Assembly (NCBI GenBank): GCA_017635595.1
Contig: JAGBLF010000031.1
Coordinates: forward strand, 1 to 64,000
Reading direction: 5' to 3'
DNA: 64,000 nucleotides
Origin: Alphaproteobacteria bacterium
Lineage (GTDB): Bacteria; Pseudomonadota; Alphaproteobacteria; RF32; CAG-239
The notes under the pieces are model-generated. The model was not told where the DNA came from. It worked only from the letters and a program-made list of their open reading frames with translations, and ran no database searches. This document shows positions 1 to 9,274 of this stretch, piece by piece. Both the position numbers and the translations under genes were made by a program. Position 1 is the first letter of the stretch, and every line of letters begins with the position of its first letter.

Positions 1-11
1 CCTTCCTTTGT

Positions 12-87
12 TGGTGAGCTCGGTGGGATTCGAACCCGCGACCCTTTGATTAAAAGTCAAATGCTCTACCGACTGAGCTACGAACTC
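12..87 (-). tRNA. tRNA-Lys (anticodon TTT)
   Basis: A full cloverleaf reads on the minus strand. The 7-bp acceptor stem is GAGTTCG/CGAGCTC, the anticodon loop is CTTTTAA giving TTT, the T-loop contains GGTTCGAATCC, and CCA is encoded at 14-12. It lies divergent to the gene at 233. Sequence beyond its 3' end is outside the window, so its terminator cannot be seen. Confidence 0.97.
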
Positions 88-232
88 ATCTAAAACGAAT
101 ATGCTTATAAAAGATAATTTCCATTTAGTCAATAGAAAAAATAAAAAAAGTTAAAAAATTTAAAATAGGTATTTATTTATTAATATTTATATGTTAACCT
201 TGGGCAAAATGATATGATAAATGAGGTTTGAT

Positions 233-553
233 ATGACTCTTAGTAATGAAATTGGTCAAAAAGGTAAATACAGTATTTTGCAAAATGCTAAAGGCGAAAT
301 CATGATTATGATGGATAGCCGGTACGGCGGACCGGAGAATCCTCGCTTTATTTACGACGGAGGCGAAACAGCTTTGTTATACCGTTCTCAGGAAAGTTCA
401 GTCGCATTCAGAAAAATTGATGCCGGTGCACGCACGCCTCTCAAGTCCGTATCGGAAATTTTGGTTGTTGAAATTGAAGGTAACGATGTGGAAAGAGAAT
501 ATATCGTACCTGTTCGCTTGGTTAAAGACGTGAATAATCTTATTATTTCGTAA
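233..553 (+). CDS. hypothetical 106-aa soluble protein at head of nuo-like operon
   Basis: Function not recognised. The protein has no signal peptide or membrane segment and looks beta-rich, with alternating hydrophobic strands and a Gly-Gly-rich turn near residue 35. The ATG at 233 is preferred because GAGG lies six bases upstream; an in-frame ATG at 221 lacks a ribosome binding site and would add four residues. The stop is 20 bp before the NuoL-like gene, so co-transcription is likely. In typical alphaproteobacterial nuo operons nuoK sits here, but this protein is not membrane-embedded and is not NuoK. Confidence 0.7.
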   Translation: MTLSNEIGQKGKYSILQNAKGEIMIMMDSRYGGPENPRFIYDGGETALLYRSQESSVAFRKIDAGARTPLKSVSEILVVEIEGNDVEREYIVPVRLVKDVNNLIIS

Positions 554-573
554 AACGATATGAAGGGTGGAGA

Positions 574-2253
574 ATGATTGCGTATACCACTTTTCTGTTA
601 TTTTTTGTAGGTATATTCGGTAGTTTCAAAACAGGTGTAAAAGTTGACAAGATTCTGTCGTTCGTGACTTTTACATCTCTTTTTTTGATATTCGGTAATT
701 TTTGCGAAAGTTGGCTGACCGGTGATGAACAAACATTTTCATTTATGTGGAACAGTTCGCCGGGAGGAGACATTAAAATCGATATTATCTCAAATCCGTA
801 TAATTACGGTATTATCTTTCCGTTTTTTATGATTACGCTTTTGAATGCGGCTGATAATCAGATATTTCGTTATGAAGAAAGGCGAAGTATTTTTAACTCG
901 TTGGCTGTTTTGAATTTGGCCACGCTGATTATGATGATAACAAGTAACAATTTTGTACAACTGTTATCAATGGTGTTTGTTGTTGATATTTTAGCTTTGT
1001 TCGTTATTAAGGATGTGAACAGTTATAAACGCTATTTTTTGCTGAATATGACCGCAGATATGATATTATTTATGGTGTTGGCGGTTATCAACAGTTTGGT
1101 CGATTCTCTGGATATTCGGCAAATCTTGGAATATAAGCAAATCGGATATCACACGGATTTTGTGGCAGTTTTCGGTTTAACGGCCGTTTTTATGAAACTG
1201 GGCTTTTTTGCTTTTCATATCGGGGTTACATCGCTTAATCAAATTCGGCTTCATCGATTACAGCATATTCTGTTTTTATCCGCGCCGGTGACGGCGGTTG
1301 TTTTGCTTTTGAAATTTCATGCTTTATGGAGTATGTCGGTTTATTATACCGTATATATTGATGTTATGTGTATTGCTACAATGGCATTAAGCTTTTATGG
1401 CTGCTTGGTTTTGGATAATCTCAAGTCAAAAATTATCTATTGGCAGTTGATGTTTTGGGCGCTGTTCGTCGAACTCTTGAAGTTTAACGGATTTGTTTGG
1501 TCAAATTTATTTACCTCATTGCTGTTGGATATGTATTTAATTGTTTGCGGGTTCTATTGGATGTATCACTATTTTAACCGTCGTCCGCTGGTTTCGCAGA
1601 TGATGTGCCTGACATCACAAAATCCTTTTCGGCAAGATTGTGCATTTGTGCTGATTTTATTACCGATTGTACTGATGGCTAATACGCTGGCTATTATGTA
1701 CAATAATACGAATCGGTATTATATCTGGTCTTTTGCAATTTTGTTTGTGTTATCTGTGGCTTTGTTGATTAATCAGGTTATTTTTACGTCAACTAACCGT
1801 AAAAAATTAAAAATGAATTTGATACCGGTGCATTGGCTTTATTTAGCCGAACAGACGGGTATAGCCGTGATATTATGGTATTATTTCCATTCTAACGAAA
1901 TCAGTGTGTTAGGTGTCAGTTTGGCGTTTATTATTTTATGTTGTATCAATCCGTTGCAAAAAATGTCGATATTATACAGTAATAAATGGGTGCAAACCTT
2001 AGACTTTTTCGGTATTTTATATCGAACGCTTATCAAATCGTTGCGATTAAGCGGCAAGATTTTATGGCTTTTGGTAGACCGGTTGCTTATGGAAAAAGTG
2101 ATTTTAGGCCTTATTAAATTACTGGGAAAAAGCAATATTCGATTGTTCAGACAAGTTCATCAGAGCCGATTAGGAGGAGGGGGTGTTGTTTTAATCGTGC
2201 TTATATTGATTATTTGGTTATCATATCGGCAGGGGGTACATATCAATGGCTAG
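574..2253 (+). CDS. nuoL: divergent NuoL-like complex I antiporter subunit
   Basis: A polytopic membrane protein of 559 aa that I read as a highly divergent NuoL, the distal proton-translocating subunit of NADH:quinone oxidoreductase. Support: position directly before NuoM- and NuoN-like genes; many hydrophobic segments; and a C-terminal stretch (about residues 480-555) matching NuoL's long amphipathic helix and final anchor, including an FRQVHQSR segment in place of the family's RRLQTGRVQ. By eye the TM5 glutamate position is Phe135. Lys208 seems to match the conserved TM7 lysine. The usual NuoL H-x-WLPDAM stretch is not recognisable. Start ATG 574 follows GGTGGAG. The next gene overlaps by 8 bp. 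Symbol is by homology and synteny; activity is doubtful. Confidence 0.7.
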   Translation: MIAYTTFLLFFVGIFGSFKTGVKVDKILSFVTFTSLFLIFGNFCESWLTGDEQTFSFMWNSSPGGDIKIDIISNPYNYGIIFPFFMITLLNAADNQIFRYEERRSIFNSLAVLNLATLIMMITSNNFVQLLSMVFVVDILALFVIKDVNSYKRYFLLNMTADMILFMVLAVINSLVDSLDIRQILEYKQIGYHTDFVAVFGLTAVFMKLGFFAFHIGVTSLNQIRLHRLQHILFLSAPVTAVVLLLKFHALWSMSVYYTVYIDVMCIATMALSFYGCLVLDNLKSKIIYWQLMFWALFVELLKFNGFVWSNLFTSLLLDMYLIVCGFYWMYHYFNRRPLVSQMMCLTSQNPFRQDCAFVLILLPIVLMANTLAIMYNNTNRYYIWSFAILFVLSVALLINQVIFTSTNRKKLKMNLIPVHWLYLAEQTGIAVILWYYFHSNEISVLGVSLAFIILCCINPLQKMSILYSNKWVQTLDFFGILYRTLIKSLRLSGKILWLLVDRLLMEKVILGLIKLLGKSNIRLFRQVHQSRLGGGGVVLIVLILIIWLSYRQGVHING

Positions 2254-3649
2254 TTTGCTGTTTGTTTTTCTTGTTCTGCCGTTGCTCGGGTGCGTGTTTG
2301 TCTTGTTTTCAGAAAAAGACGGCTATAATGCTTTTAATGTAACGTTTTTTACATTGTGTACCTGTATTCTGGCAATTTTGAAACTGTTTTCCGAATCGCA
2401 AATTGTCGGTACCGATTTTGTGTATTCGTATCAATGGCTTCAACATCCGAATGTCGTATTTACCTTCGGTGTGGATTCGTTATCGCTGCTATTGCTCTTA
2501 GGTGTATATATGTCGGCGATTATCGGGTTGGTGGGGCTTTCGGCACCGCAACGAAAAAGTAAATCATTATTGCTGTTGGTTTTGTACTTTATTTGGAATA
2601 TGAGCGGGCTTCTGGTGGTGCGCGATATTATATCGTTTTATCTGTTTTTCGCAGGTATGCAATTGCCGTTGTTTATGTTGATAGGTTCTTATACCAACAT
2701 TAAAAAATCTTCAACATTATCATTGTTTTTCTTATTTAATTTTGTGGGAAGTCTGTTACTTTTGGTTTCGATTTTGGTAGTGTACCGTTATAATCACGGT
2801 AGCGTATTGCTGTCGCAAATAGGTATTTTGGATATCCCTGCCGTTCCGCAATTCATTGTGCTGGCCGGCGTATGTGCGGCATTTGTGTTGCGCATTCCGA
2901 TTTGGCCGCTGCATAACTGGATTTCTTTTATCAGTTCAGGCATAAAAAATCCGTTGATTTATATTTTAACGAATATGTTGCCGTTATCCGGTTTGTATGG
3001 CTTTATCCGTTTCGGACAGGTTATTGTCCCGACGGAAATTAATGCGTTTGTGCCGATTATTGAAGTTTTTGGCGTTTTAACTATGATGTTTATTGCTTTA
3101 ATAGGTTTATCACACAAAAACTTTTTACAAAAGTTATTTTCCTTTTCAACGATTTCATATTTACTGTTTTTGCTGTCTAAACTTTTGCTGGACGACAAAT
3201 ACCAGATGAATATGGCATATTCTCTGTTTATTTTCCTTATTGTTAATGCATCTTTGACGGTTTTGGATTTGTTTGCCGAAAATGCACGGGAAGAGGCCGG
3301 TTGTGACTATCGCGGTGTTTTGGTTTATATGCCTCGGCTATCGAAATTTTTTGCCTTTTTTGTGCTTATGGCCGCCGGATTGCCGATGTCATCAATGTTT
3401 TGGAACAATTTTACGCTTATATCCGCCTTGTTTCGCGAAAGCTTTGTAACCGGTCTGTGGGTAATGGCTTCTATTTCTTTAGTAGGCTTGGCTCTGATTT
3501 ATGAATTGTATATAATGCGTGATCTTCAAAATAAACCGCTTCAGGAATATGCCGTAACAGATATTTCAGACCGCAAACTGGTGTTTTTCGGCTGCATCAC
3601 GTTAGTGCTGTTTTTATCGTTTTTTAACCCGCTGTGGTTTGTATTTTAG
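2246..3649 (+). CDS. nuoM: divergent NuoM-like complex I antiporter subunit
   Basis: A 467-aa polytopic protein of the NuoM/MrpD family. Recognisable landmarks are FTFGVDSLSL (72-81), FYLFFAGMQLPLFMLIG (131-147), IPIWPLHNW (217-225) and YGFIRF (251-256). NuoM normally has a Glu in the FYLFFE motif, a Lys before the P-x-x-PLH motif, a Lys in TM8 and a Glu in the G-E-F motif of TM12. By eye these positions are Ala136, Arg216, Pro246 and Asn388. The protein keeps its membrane fold signature but not the proton-channel charges. It overlaps the NuoL-like gene by 8 bp, and its stop lies in the ribosome binding region of the NuoN-like gene, so the three are tightly coupled. Confidence 0.75.
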   Translation: MASLLFVFLVLPLLGCVFVLFSEKDGYNAFNVTFFTLCTCILAILKLFSESQIVGTDFVYSYQWLQHPNVVFTFGVDSLSLLLLLGVYMSAIIGLVGLSAPQRKSKSLLLLVLYFIWNMSGLLVVRDIISFYLFFAGMQLPLFMLIGSYTNIKKSSTLSLFFLFNFVGSLLLLVSILVVYRYNHGSVLLSQIGILDIPAVPQFIVLAGVCAAFVLRIPIWPLHNWISFISSGIKNPLIYILTNMLPLSGLYGFIRFGQVIVPTEINAFVPIIEVFGVLTMMFIALIGLSHKNFLQKLFSFSTISYLLFLLSKLLLDDKYQMNMAYSLFIFLIVNASLTVLDLFAENAREEAGCDYRGVLVYMPRLSKFFAFFVLMAAGLPMSSMFWNNFTLISALFRESFVTGLWVMASISLVGLALIYELYIMRDLQNKPLQEYAVTDISDRKLVFFGCITLVLFLSFFNPLWFVF

Positions 3650-3657
3650 GAGGTAAT

Positions 3658-5073
3658 ATGATAGAAAATCTGATTTATTTATCTCCGTTGTTAACATTGT
3701 TGTTCGGCATTTTGGGAATGCTGTTTTTTAATAAAGAACAGGTTAATAATTCACGTTGTTTTCGCTTAGCCAGACTTGTTCTGCTTGTCAGTTTCTTTTT
3801 GGTGATAGTCTTTTATAATAAAGCTTTGCTGCCGATGATAACACAAGGCAGCCAATTTACGCTGCTGTTTGAATGCTTGTTGTATTTATGCGCTTTTGTG
3901 GTGCTTTATTTATCTAAAAAGTGGTTTATGTCAATGAATGAGCCGGGCAATATTTTTTGTTGCGGTATTTTTACGGCCGTGCTGTGCGGGTGCTTGTTAA
4001 TTGAATCGCATAATCTGCTGTTGACGGTTGTTATGTGCATTTTGTTCATGCTGAACAATTATGTGCTGTTGGTTAATTTCAGAAAAAATAAAGAATATGT
4101 CTTAAGTTTGAAAACGTACCTGTCAATTATGCTTATGTGTTGGATGGTTTTAGCCGGGGCACTGAGTGTTTTATATTATTACCAGATTGATTTCGCGTAT
4201 GATATGCTGCGTGTTGATATAGATATCAGTCAAGATAATCCGCTTGTATATACAGCTATGGCCGGGGTTATTGTCGGTTTTGTGTTTTTGCTCGGCTTAG
4301 CGCCGCTGCACTTTGGATTTACCGAAGCTCTTTCGGAAACGATTTTACCGGTGATTACTTATTTTATTTTGGTGCCGGTTGTGGCTTGTGTCGGAAGTTT
4401 TATTCAGCTTAATCTTTACGTTTTGCCGCCGTTGCATGATAAATTGATATTTTTTTACGAATCGGTTGCTTTGCTGTCTGTAGGTATCGGAGCCATCGGG
4501 GCCTGCAGCGCCCGTAATATCCGCAAAATTTTTGCCTACGGCGCCGTCAATCACTTGGGGTTATTGATGTTGGTTTTATATCACTTCACCATGAAAACCG
4601 TTGATTCGTCATTTGTATATTTATTTGTTTACCTATTGGCCATGGGCGGTATATGCACGGCTTTGTTCGGTTTAAAAATCAAAGGCGAATATTTGGAAAT
4701 GCTCAACGAATTTTGCGGGGCAGCCTACAAAAGACCTTATGTTGCGGCAATGCTGACGGTATTTATTTTTTCGTTATTGGGTGTACCGCCGTTTTTGGGC
4801 TTTTTAGGAACTTTTTCGGTTTTAAGCCGTTTGGCAGTTTATAATTTGTATGAGCTGGTGTATGTGCTGATTATGATGTTTGTATTAGCTTATGCTTATA
4901 TTCAGGTTATTCGGACTTTTTATTTTGAAGAAAGCAAGGCGGTTTTTGACAGAGCAGATAAAGGTATTTACACGGCGATGTTGTTTAATGCCGTTTTAAT
5001 GTTGGTGATTATGGTAAATCCGGAATATTTGGTTGAAGACTTTGTTTTGATGATTGAAACGGTGTTTGAATGA
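3658..5073 (+). CDS. nuoN: divergent NuoN-like complex I antiporter subunit
   Basis: A 471-aa polytopic membrane protein of the NuoN family. ATG 3658 is chosen because AGGAGG lies at 3648-3653; an upstream in-frame start at 3634 lies inside the previous gene. The best conserved stretch is NIRKIFAYGAVNHLG (287-301), matching NuoN's N-x-KR-x-x-AYS-x-x-H-x-G, plus LGVPPFLGF (374-382). The TM5 Glu, TM7 Lys, TM8 Lys and TM12 Lys of canonical NuoN align with Ile128, Leu211, Val241 and Thr385. The order nuoN-birA-rnj is the standard alphaproteobacterial one, which supports orthology despite the divergence. The stop overlaps the birA start by 4 bp. Confidence 0.78.
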   Translation: MIENLIYLSPLLTLLFGILGMLFFNKEQVNNSRCFRLARLVLLVSFFLVIVFYNKALLPMITQGSQFTLLFECLLYLCAFVVLYLSKKWFMSMNEPGNIFCCGIFTAVLCGCLLIESHNLLLTVVMCILFMLNNYVLLVNFRKNKEYVLSLKTYLSIMLMCWMVLAGALSVLYYYQIDFAYDMLRVDIDISQDNPLVYTAMAGVIVGFVFLLGLAPLHFGFTEALSETILPVITYFILVPVVACVGSFIQLNLYVLPPLHDKLIFFYESVALLSVGIGAIGACSARNIRKIFAYGAVNHLGLLMLVLYHFTMKTVDSSFVYLFVYLLAMGGICTALFGLKIKGEYLEMLNEFCGAAYKRPYVAAMLTVFIFSLLGVPPFLGFLGTFSVLSRLAVYNLYELVYVLIMMFVLAYAYIQVIRTFYFEESKAVFDRADKGIYTAMLFNAVLMLVIMVNPEYLVEDFVLMIETVFE

Positions 5074-5789
5074 CGGATTGGCGGATTTTTAATTTTGATA
5101 CGGTAGAAAGTACCAATGATACGGCCAAAGAGTACAGTCGGACGGCAACGGATAATTTTGTGATAACAGCCGATAAGCAAACTGCCGGTCGCGGCAGACG
5201 CGGCCGCAGATGGGTGAGCTTAGACGGAAACTTATTTTGTTCAATCGGTCTGAAATTTGAGTTGAAACATTTGGGCAAATTGGTCTTATTGAGCTCACTT
5301 AGTTTGTTGCAAGCAATTAAAAATTTAAAACCGGATGCCGATGTAAAGCTTAAATGGCCGAACGACGTGCTGTTAAACGGGGCTAAAGTCAGCGGAATGC
5401 TTTTGGAAAAGGGCGCGGACGATTTTATGATAGTCGGTATCGGCGTTAATATTAAACAAAGTCCCGTCGGTGCTCAAATGCTTTACAAAACAACATCACT
5501 TTATACCGCCGGTATACACACTGATAAAGAAAATTTTTTGAATTTGTTATTGCAAAAATTATCCGAAAATTTGGATTTGCTGCAAAAAGACCCGGATTTT
5601 GTGCGCTTTAAGTGGCTTGAATATGCCAAAGGCTTGAATGAAGAAATAGTCGTCTGCCAAGATAATGTCAAAAAGATGGGTATATTTACGGGTATTGACG
5701 AAAATGCGGCTTTATTGTTAAATACCGAACAAGGATTGATCAAAATTTTGGTCGGAGATGTTTTTTATATGAGTGATGAAAATGACTGA
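5070..5789 (+). CDS. birA: biotin--[acetyl-CoA-carboxylase] ligase
   Basis: Joins biotin through biotinyl-AMP to a lysine of biotin carboxyl carrier proteins in the cytosol. This is the 239-aa catalytic form with no N-terminal DNA-binding helix-turn-helix, so it should not act as a repressor. Visible motifs are the nucleotide/biotin loop GRGRRGRRW (40-48), KWPNDVL (95-101) with the following Lys106, and SGMLLE (108-113). A short C-terminal SH3-like cap follows from about residue 190. It starts by an ATGA overlap with the NuoN-like gene and overlaps RNase J by a few bases, so translation is probably coupled. Confidence 0.95.
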   Translation: MTDWRIFNFDTVESTNDTAKEYSRTATDNFVITADKQTAGRGRRGRRWVSLDGNLFCSIGLKFELKHLGKLVLLSSLSLLQAIKNLKPDADVKLKWPNDVLLNGAKVSGMLLEKGADDFMIVGIGVNIKQSPVGAQMLYKTTSLYTAGIHTDKENFLNLLLQKLSENLDLLQKDPDFVRFKWLEYAKGLNEEIVVCQDNVKKMGIFTGIDENAALLLNTEQGLIKILVGDVFYMSDEND

Positions 5790-7434
5790 TTTTAAGAGAA
5801 ACGGAGTTTATTTTTTACCGCTCGGCGGTGCCGATGATATCGGTATGAATATGTATATGTACGCTGTCGACGGTAAATTGATTGTGGTTGATGCCGGTTA
5901 CGGATTTTTGGCCGATTCTTATCCGGGGATGGATTTGTCCTATGCATCGCCGGAGTTTTTGGATGCCTATAAAGATGATATTGTCGGGTTATTTATTACG
6001 CATGCGCATGAAGACCATATGGGGGCTATTGCCCAAATATGGCCGCATTTACAGTGTCCGGTTTATGCCATGGATTTTACGCTCGGTCTAATCAAGGCAC
6101 GCTTGGAAGAATTTAAAATGACGGATATGGTGCCGTTGATATCGGTCAATAATAACAGAGTTGTCGAGGTACCTAATTTCAGTGTCGAATTTATTTCAAT
6201 CGTTCATTCGGTGCCGCAAACCTGCGTGTTGGCAATTCGGACCAAATACGGCAATATTTTGCATGCCACCGATTTTAGATTTGATGATGAAGCTTTGGCG
6301 GCTCTACCGACAGATTGGTCGGCTTTGCATCGATTTTCCGATGAAGGTGTTGATATGCTTGTGTGCGATTCAACGAATATTTTGGTTGATAAACCGGCTC
6401 CGTCCGAATCCGAAGTTCGGCAAAATATTTTGAAAATGGTGCCGCAAATCGAGGGCGGTTTGATCGTAACCTGCTTTTCATCCAATATGATGCGGCTTGA
6501 AACTTTTATTTTAGCGGCCTATGAAGCGAATCGTACACCGATTTTGTTCGGGCGTTCACTCAGCTTATATATAAAAATTGCTAAAGAATGCGGCTATTTA
6601 ACCGATTTACCGAAAGTCTATACCATCGATGAAGCCAAAGACGTACCTGCCGATAAAGCCTTGTATATTTGTACCGGATCACAGGCGAATTATCGCAGTG
6701 CCATGACGATTATTGCCAACGGAGAGAGTAAGTATATAAAACCGGATAAGTCGGACACAATTATTTTTTCTTCTAAAGTTATTCCGGGAAATGAAGTTAA
6801 AATCGAGCGTATGCAGGAAAAACTTTCTGAACTCGGCGCTACCGTCATTACCGAAGAAACCGATTTGGTTCATACTTCCGGTCATGCCGGCAAAGAAGAA
6901 CTTAAGAAAATGTATGAGTTGATGAAGCCGAAGATTGTATTTCCGGTGCACGGCGATAAAAGATTTATTCGTGAGCATAAACGTTTTGCGTTAAGTTGCG
7001 GTATTAAAGAAGTCTTTTCGGCGCGTAACGGTGATATGTGCCTGCTGCACGATCATCATATCGAAATGCTTGAGCCGGTTGTTTGCGATATTATCGGTTG
7101 GGACAGAAATCGACCGGTGTCACTCGGATCGCAGGTTATTAAAAATCGTCGCCGCATAGCCTATAACTGTACTTTGTTTATCAGCGCGGTGGTTTGCGGT
7201 AAAGTCCTTAAAGATTTACAAATATCATCAATAGATATTTTGGAACAAAATGAGTGGGATAAACTGGCCTCTGAAATTTTGCAAACCGTGCGCCCGCTGA
7301 TTGAGCAAAAATTGGGCGATACCGATAACCGCGCGCAAATTGAGGATTATATTCGCGGACAAATTCGCCGACGGGTGTTTGCGGCAACCGAAATTAAACC
7401 GGTGACATTTTTGCATATCTTTTATGAGGAATAA
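5782..7434 (+). CDS. rnj: ribonuclease J
   Basis: Metallo-beta-lactamase/beta-CASP ribonuclease, a 5'-3' exo- and endonuclease acting in RNA maturation and decay. The zinc-binding motif THAHEDH occurs at 73-79 (His74, His76, Asp78, His79). The beta-CASP domain spans about 200-430 and contains TSGHAG and PVHGD; a C-terminal domain follows. Length of about 550 aa is normal. In-frame starts are GTG 5773, ATG 5776 and ATG 5782. The last gives the usual N-terminus leading into FLPLGGADDIGMN, with a weak GAG upstream; start choice is uncertain. The next gene begins 3 bp after the stop. Confidence 0.95.
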   Translation: MTDFKRNGVYFLPLGGADDIGMNMYMYAVDGKLIVVDAGYGFLADSYPGMDLSYASPEFLDAYKDDIVGLFITHAHEDHMGAIAQIWPHLQCPVYAMDFTLGLIKARLEEFKMTDMVPLISVNNNRVVEVPNFSVEFISIVHSVPQTCVLAIRTKYGNILHATDFRFDDEALAALPTDWSALHRFSDEGVDMLVCDSTNILVDKPAPSESEVRQNILKMVPQIEGGLIVTCFSSNMMRLETFILAAYEANRTPILFGRSLSLYIKIAKECGYLTDLPKVYTIDEAKDVPADKALYICTGSQANYRSAMTIIANGESKYIKPDKSDTIIFSSKVIPGNEVKIERMQEKLSELGATVITEETDLVHTSGHAGKEELKKMYELMKPKIVFPVHGDKRFIREHKRFALSCGIKEVFSARNGDMCLLHDHHIEMLEPVVCDIIGWDRNRPVSLGSQVIKNRRRIAYNCTLFISAVVCGKVLKDLQISSIDILEQNEWDKLASEILQTVRPLIEQKLGDTDNRAQIEDYIRGQIRRRVFAATEIKPVTFLHIFYEE

Positions 7435-7437
7435 ACA

Positions 7438-9222
7438 ATGCTGAAAAAATACCTGCTTTTTGCTACGGTTATTATTTGCGTAATGGCATGTATTATTTCA
7501 GGTACTATGTATTATCGGCATCTTTTTCATAACTATGCTTATAAAGATATGTATGTTCGAATATTGGATAACTATTTGCATGAAAAGTTCGGTCCGGAAT
7601 ATGAATTGTATTCGGCCTATTGGACCCGGAACGATAAAATTCCTGAATTTGACAATTATAACGAAAAGCGCATTTTATGGCTTGGCGGTTATATTTTGGC
7701 AGAGCGTGATTTAGACCTTGATAGTTTGCGCAGATACGGCCTGATATTGACCGCATATGAGCAAATAGCAAACTATTTAACATCAAAGAATGAAAATCTG
7801 AATGTAAAAGTTTTACCGATTTTTACCGACGTGCATGAAATTAAGAGTGTTGATAAGCAAGATAAATTTACGGCAATTATCGGATATCCGCCGTTTGCTT
7901 TTGAATTTTTGGATACATTGGGAGAAAAGTACAAACATTATCAACCTGAAGATACCGGAAAGTTGTTAAATGATTTACCTTATTTTAAGGCCGTTATCGG
8001 GTATCCGACAAGTTTGTCGAGTTTAGGGGGAACGTTGCATCCGATTGTTTTGACGGCGGCTGCTCACGGTATTCCCGTTATCGGTTATTATATGTCTTTT
8101 AACGATGATGCTTTGCCGCTTTTATCGCATTATGCAAAATATTATCGCTCGGATGATGAGCTGATAAAAGTTTGGGACGATGCTTTTCAAGAAAAAGATA
8201 ATGTGCAAAAATATGCACTTGCAAATTTTTCTAAAGAAAAAGTTTTGCAGCGTTTTGATGAAATTGTCAGTGGTCAGCGCACATATACGGATATTGTGAA
8301 TATTGATATATCAACTTCAGTTGCCGATTATAATTCAGGGGATTATTGGTTGGCTCTTGATTTGGCCGATGCTTTACGCCGCAAAGGATATAATACCGAT
8401 ATTACCGGCGGAGATTTGTTGTTTAAGCCAAATCCGAAAGTAAATATTATAATGCGCGGTAATTTGAATGATGTTGAATTTGACTTAAACGGCAAAATAA
8501 ACATCCTTTATCTGGCTTGGTCCAATCTGAAAGTAAACGGAATTGAGCAGAGTGAAACGTTGGAAAAATATATCGAACAAATTGCCGAAGCAGCCAAGAA
8601 GGTCGATTATTTGGTTGTCAGCTCGCCGAAAGTGGTTGAAGCTTTGCATAAAAAAGGTATTCAGGCCGAGTATATTCCGGAATTTACGAATGTCGAAAAG
8701 TTTTATCCGGATTTTCAGGAAAATAAGCACACTGATGTGTTGTTTGTCGGCAATTTTCATTTTGAACGCAAAGGACCTTTAGCCGCCGCTCAGCAAAATC
8801 TACCGATAGACATTTACGGAGCAAACTGGCCGGATTGGGTGGAAACCAAAGGTGTTTACATCGATAATCGGATTTTACGGCAATATTACAGCTCGGCAAA
8901 GATTGTGTTGAATGATACCAAAGTCAGTATGCGAGAATTCGGATTTGTGACGACCAGACTTTATGATGCGACGGCCAGCGGAGCTTTTGTGATTTCGGAT
9001 TATATTCCGGAAATATATGAAATCTACGGTGACAGCGTGCCGATGTGGCGTACGGAAAAAGAATTGGCGGATTTGATACGCTATTATTTGGAACATCCTA
9101 AGGAACGGGAGCAAAAGGCACAGCGTGCTCAGAAAATAACACTGGAAAATTTTACTGCTGACAGAATTGCAAATTCTTTTGACAAAGTCATCAAGAAAAT
9201 AACCGGCAAAAATCTAAAATAA
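7438..9222 (+). CDS. membrane-anchored CgeB-like glycosyltransferase
   Basis: 594 aa with one N-terminal transmembrane segment (about 5-27) that should anchor the protein, followed by two Rossmann-like halves. The C-terminal half resembles the glycosyltransferase family 1 / CgeB spore-coat domain: DVLFVGNFHFERKG, then DIYGANWPDW, then the donor-site-like stretch REFGFVTTRLYDATASGAF and ISDYIPEIYEIYG. The N-terminal half has a surface-polysaccharide-like fold of its own (LWLGGYILAERDLD, VIGYPTSLSS) but no motif I can name. Acceptor and sugar are unknown. The 3-bp gap to RNase J suggests the same transcript. A role in surface glycan assembly is inferred. Confidence 0.65.
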   Translation: MLKKYLLFATVIICVMACIISGTMYYRHLFHNYAYKDMYVRILDNYLHEKFGPEYELYSAYWTRNDKIPEFDNYNEKRILWLGGYILAERDLDLDSLRRYGLILTAYEQIANYLTSKNENLNVKVLPIFTDVHEIKSVDKQDKFTAIIGYPPFAFEFLDTLGEKYKHYQPEDTGKLLNDLPYFKAVIGYPTSLSSLGGTLHPIVLTAAAHGIPVIGYYMSFNDDALPLLSHYAKYYRSDDELIKVWDDAFQEKDNVQKYALANFSKEKVLQRFDEIVSGQRTYTDIVNIDISTSVADYNSGDYWLALDLADALRRKGYNTDITGGDLLFKPNPKVNIIMRGNLNDVEFDLNGKINILYLAWSNLKVNGIEQSETLEKYIEQIAEAAKKVDYLVVSSPKVVEALHKKGIQAEYIPEFTNVEKFYPDFQENKHTDVLFVGNFHFERKGPLAAAQQNLPIDIYGANWPDWVETKGVYIDNRILRQYYSSAKIVLNDTKVSMREFGFVTTRLYDATASGAFVISDYIPEIYEIYGDSVPMWRTEKELADLIRYYLEHPKEREQKAQRAQKITLENFTADRIANSFDKVIKKITGKNLK

Positions 9223-9225
9223 TAC

Positions 9226-9254
9226 TTGTATTGTCTAATTTTGTGTGATAAAAT
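9226..9254 (+). promoter_or_regulatory. sigma70-like promoter of toxin-immunity pair
   Basis: TTGTAT (9226-9231), a 17-bp spacer, then TAAAAT (9249-9254), about 20 bp before the toxin gene's start codon. It begins immediately after the glycosyltransferase stop, implying independent transcription of the pair. Confidence 0.55.
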
Positions 9255-9274
9255 AGACAAAAGAAGGGCGAGAT

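Noticed and set aside
574-5073. NuoL/M/N-like genes as Mrp sodium/proton antiporter subunits
   Set aside because: The small Mrp subunits are missing, the C-terminal long helix of NuoL is present, and the birA-rnj synteny is that of nuo operons.
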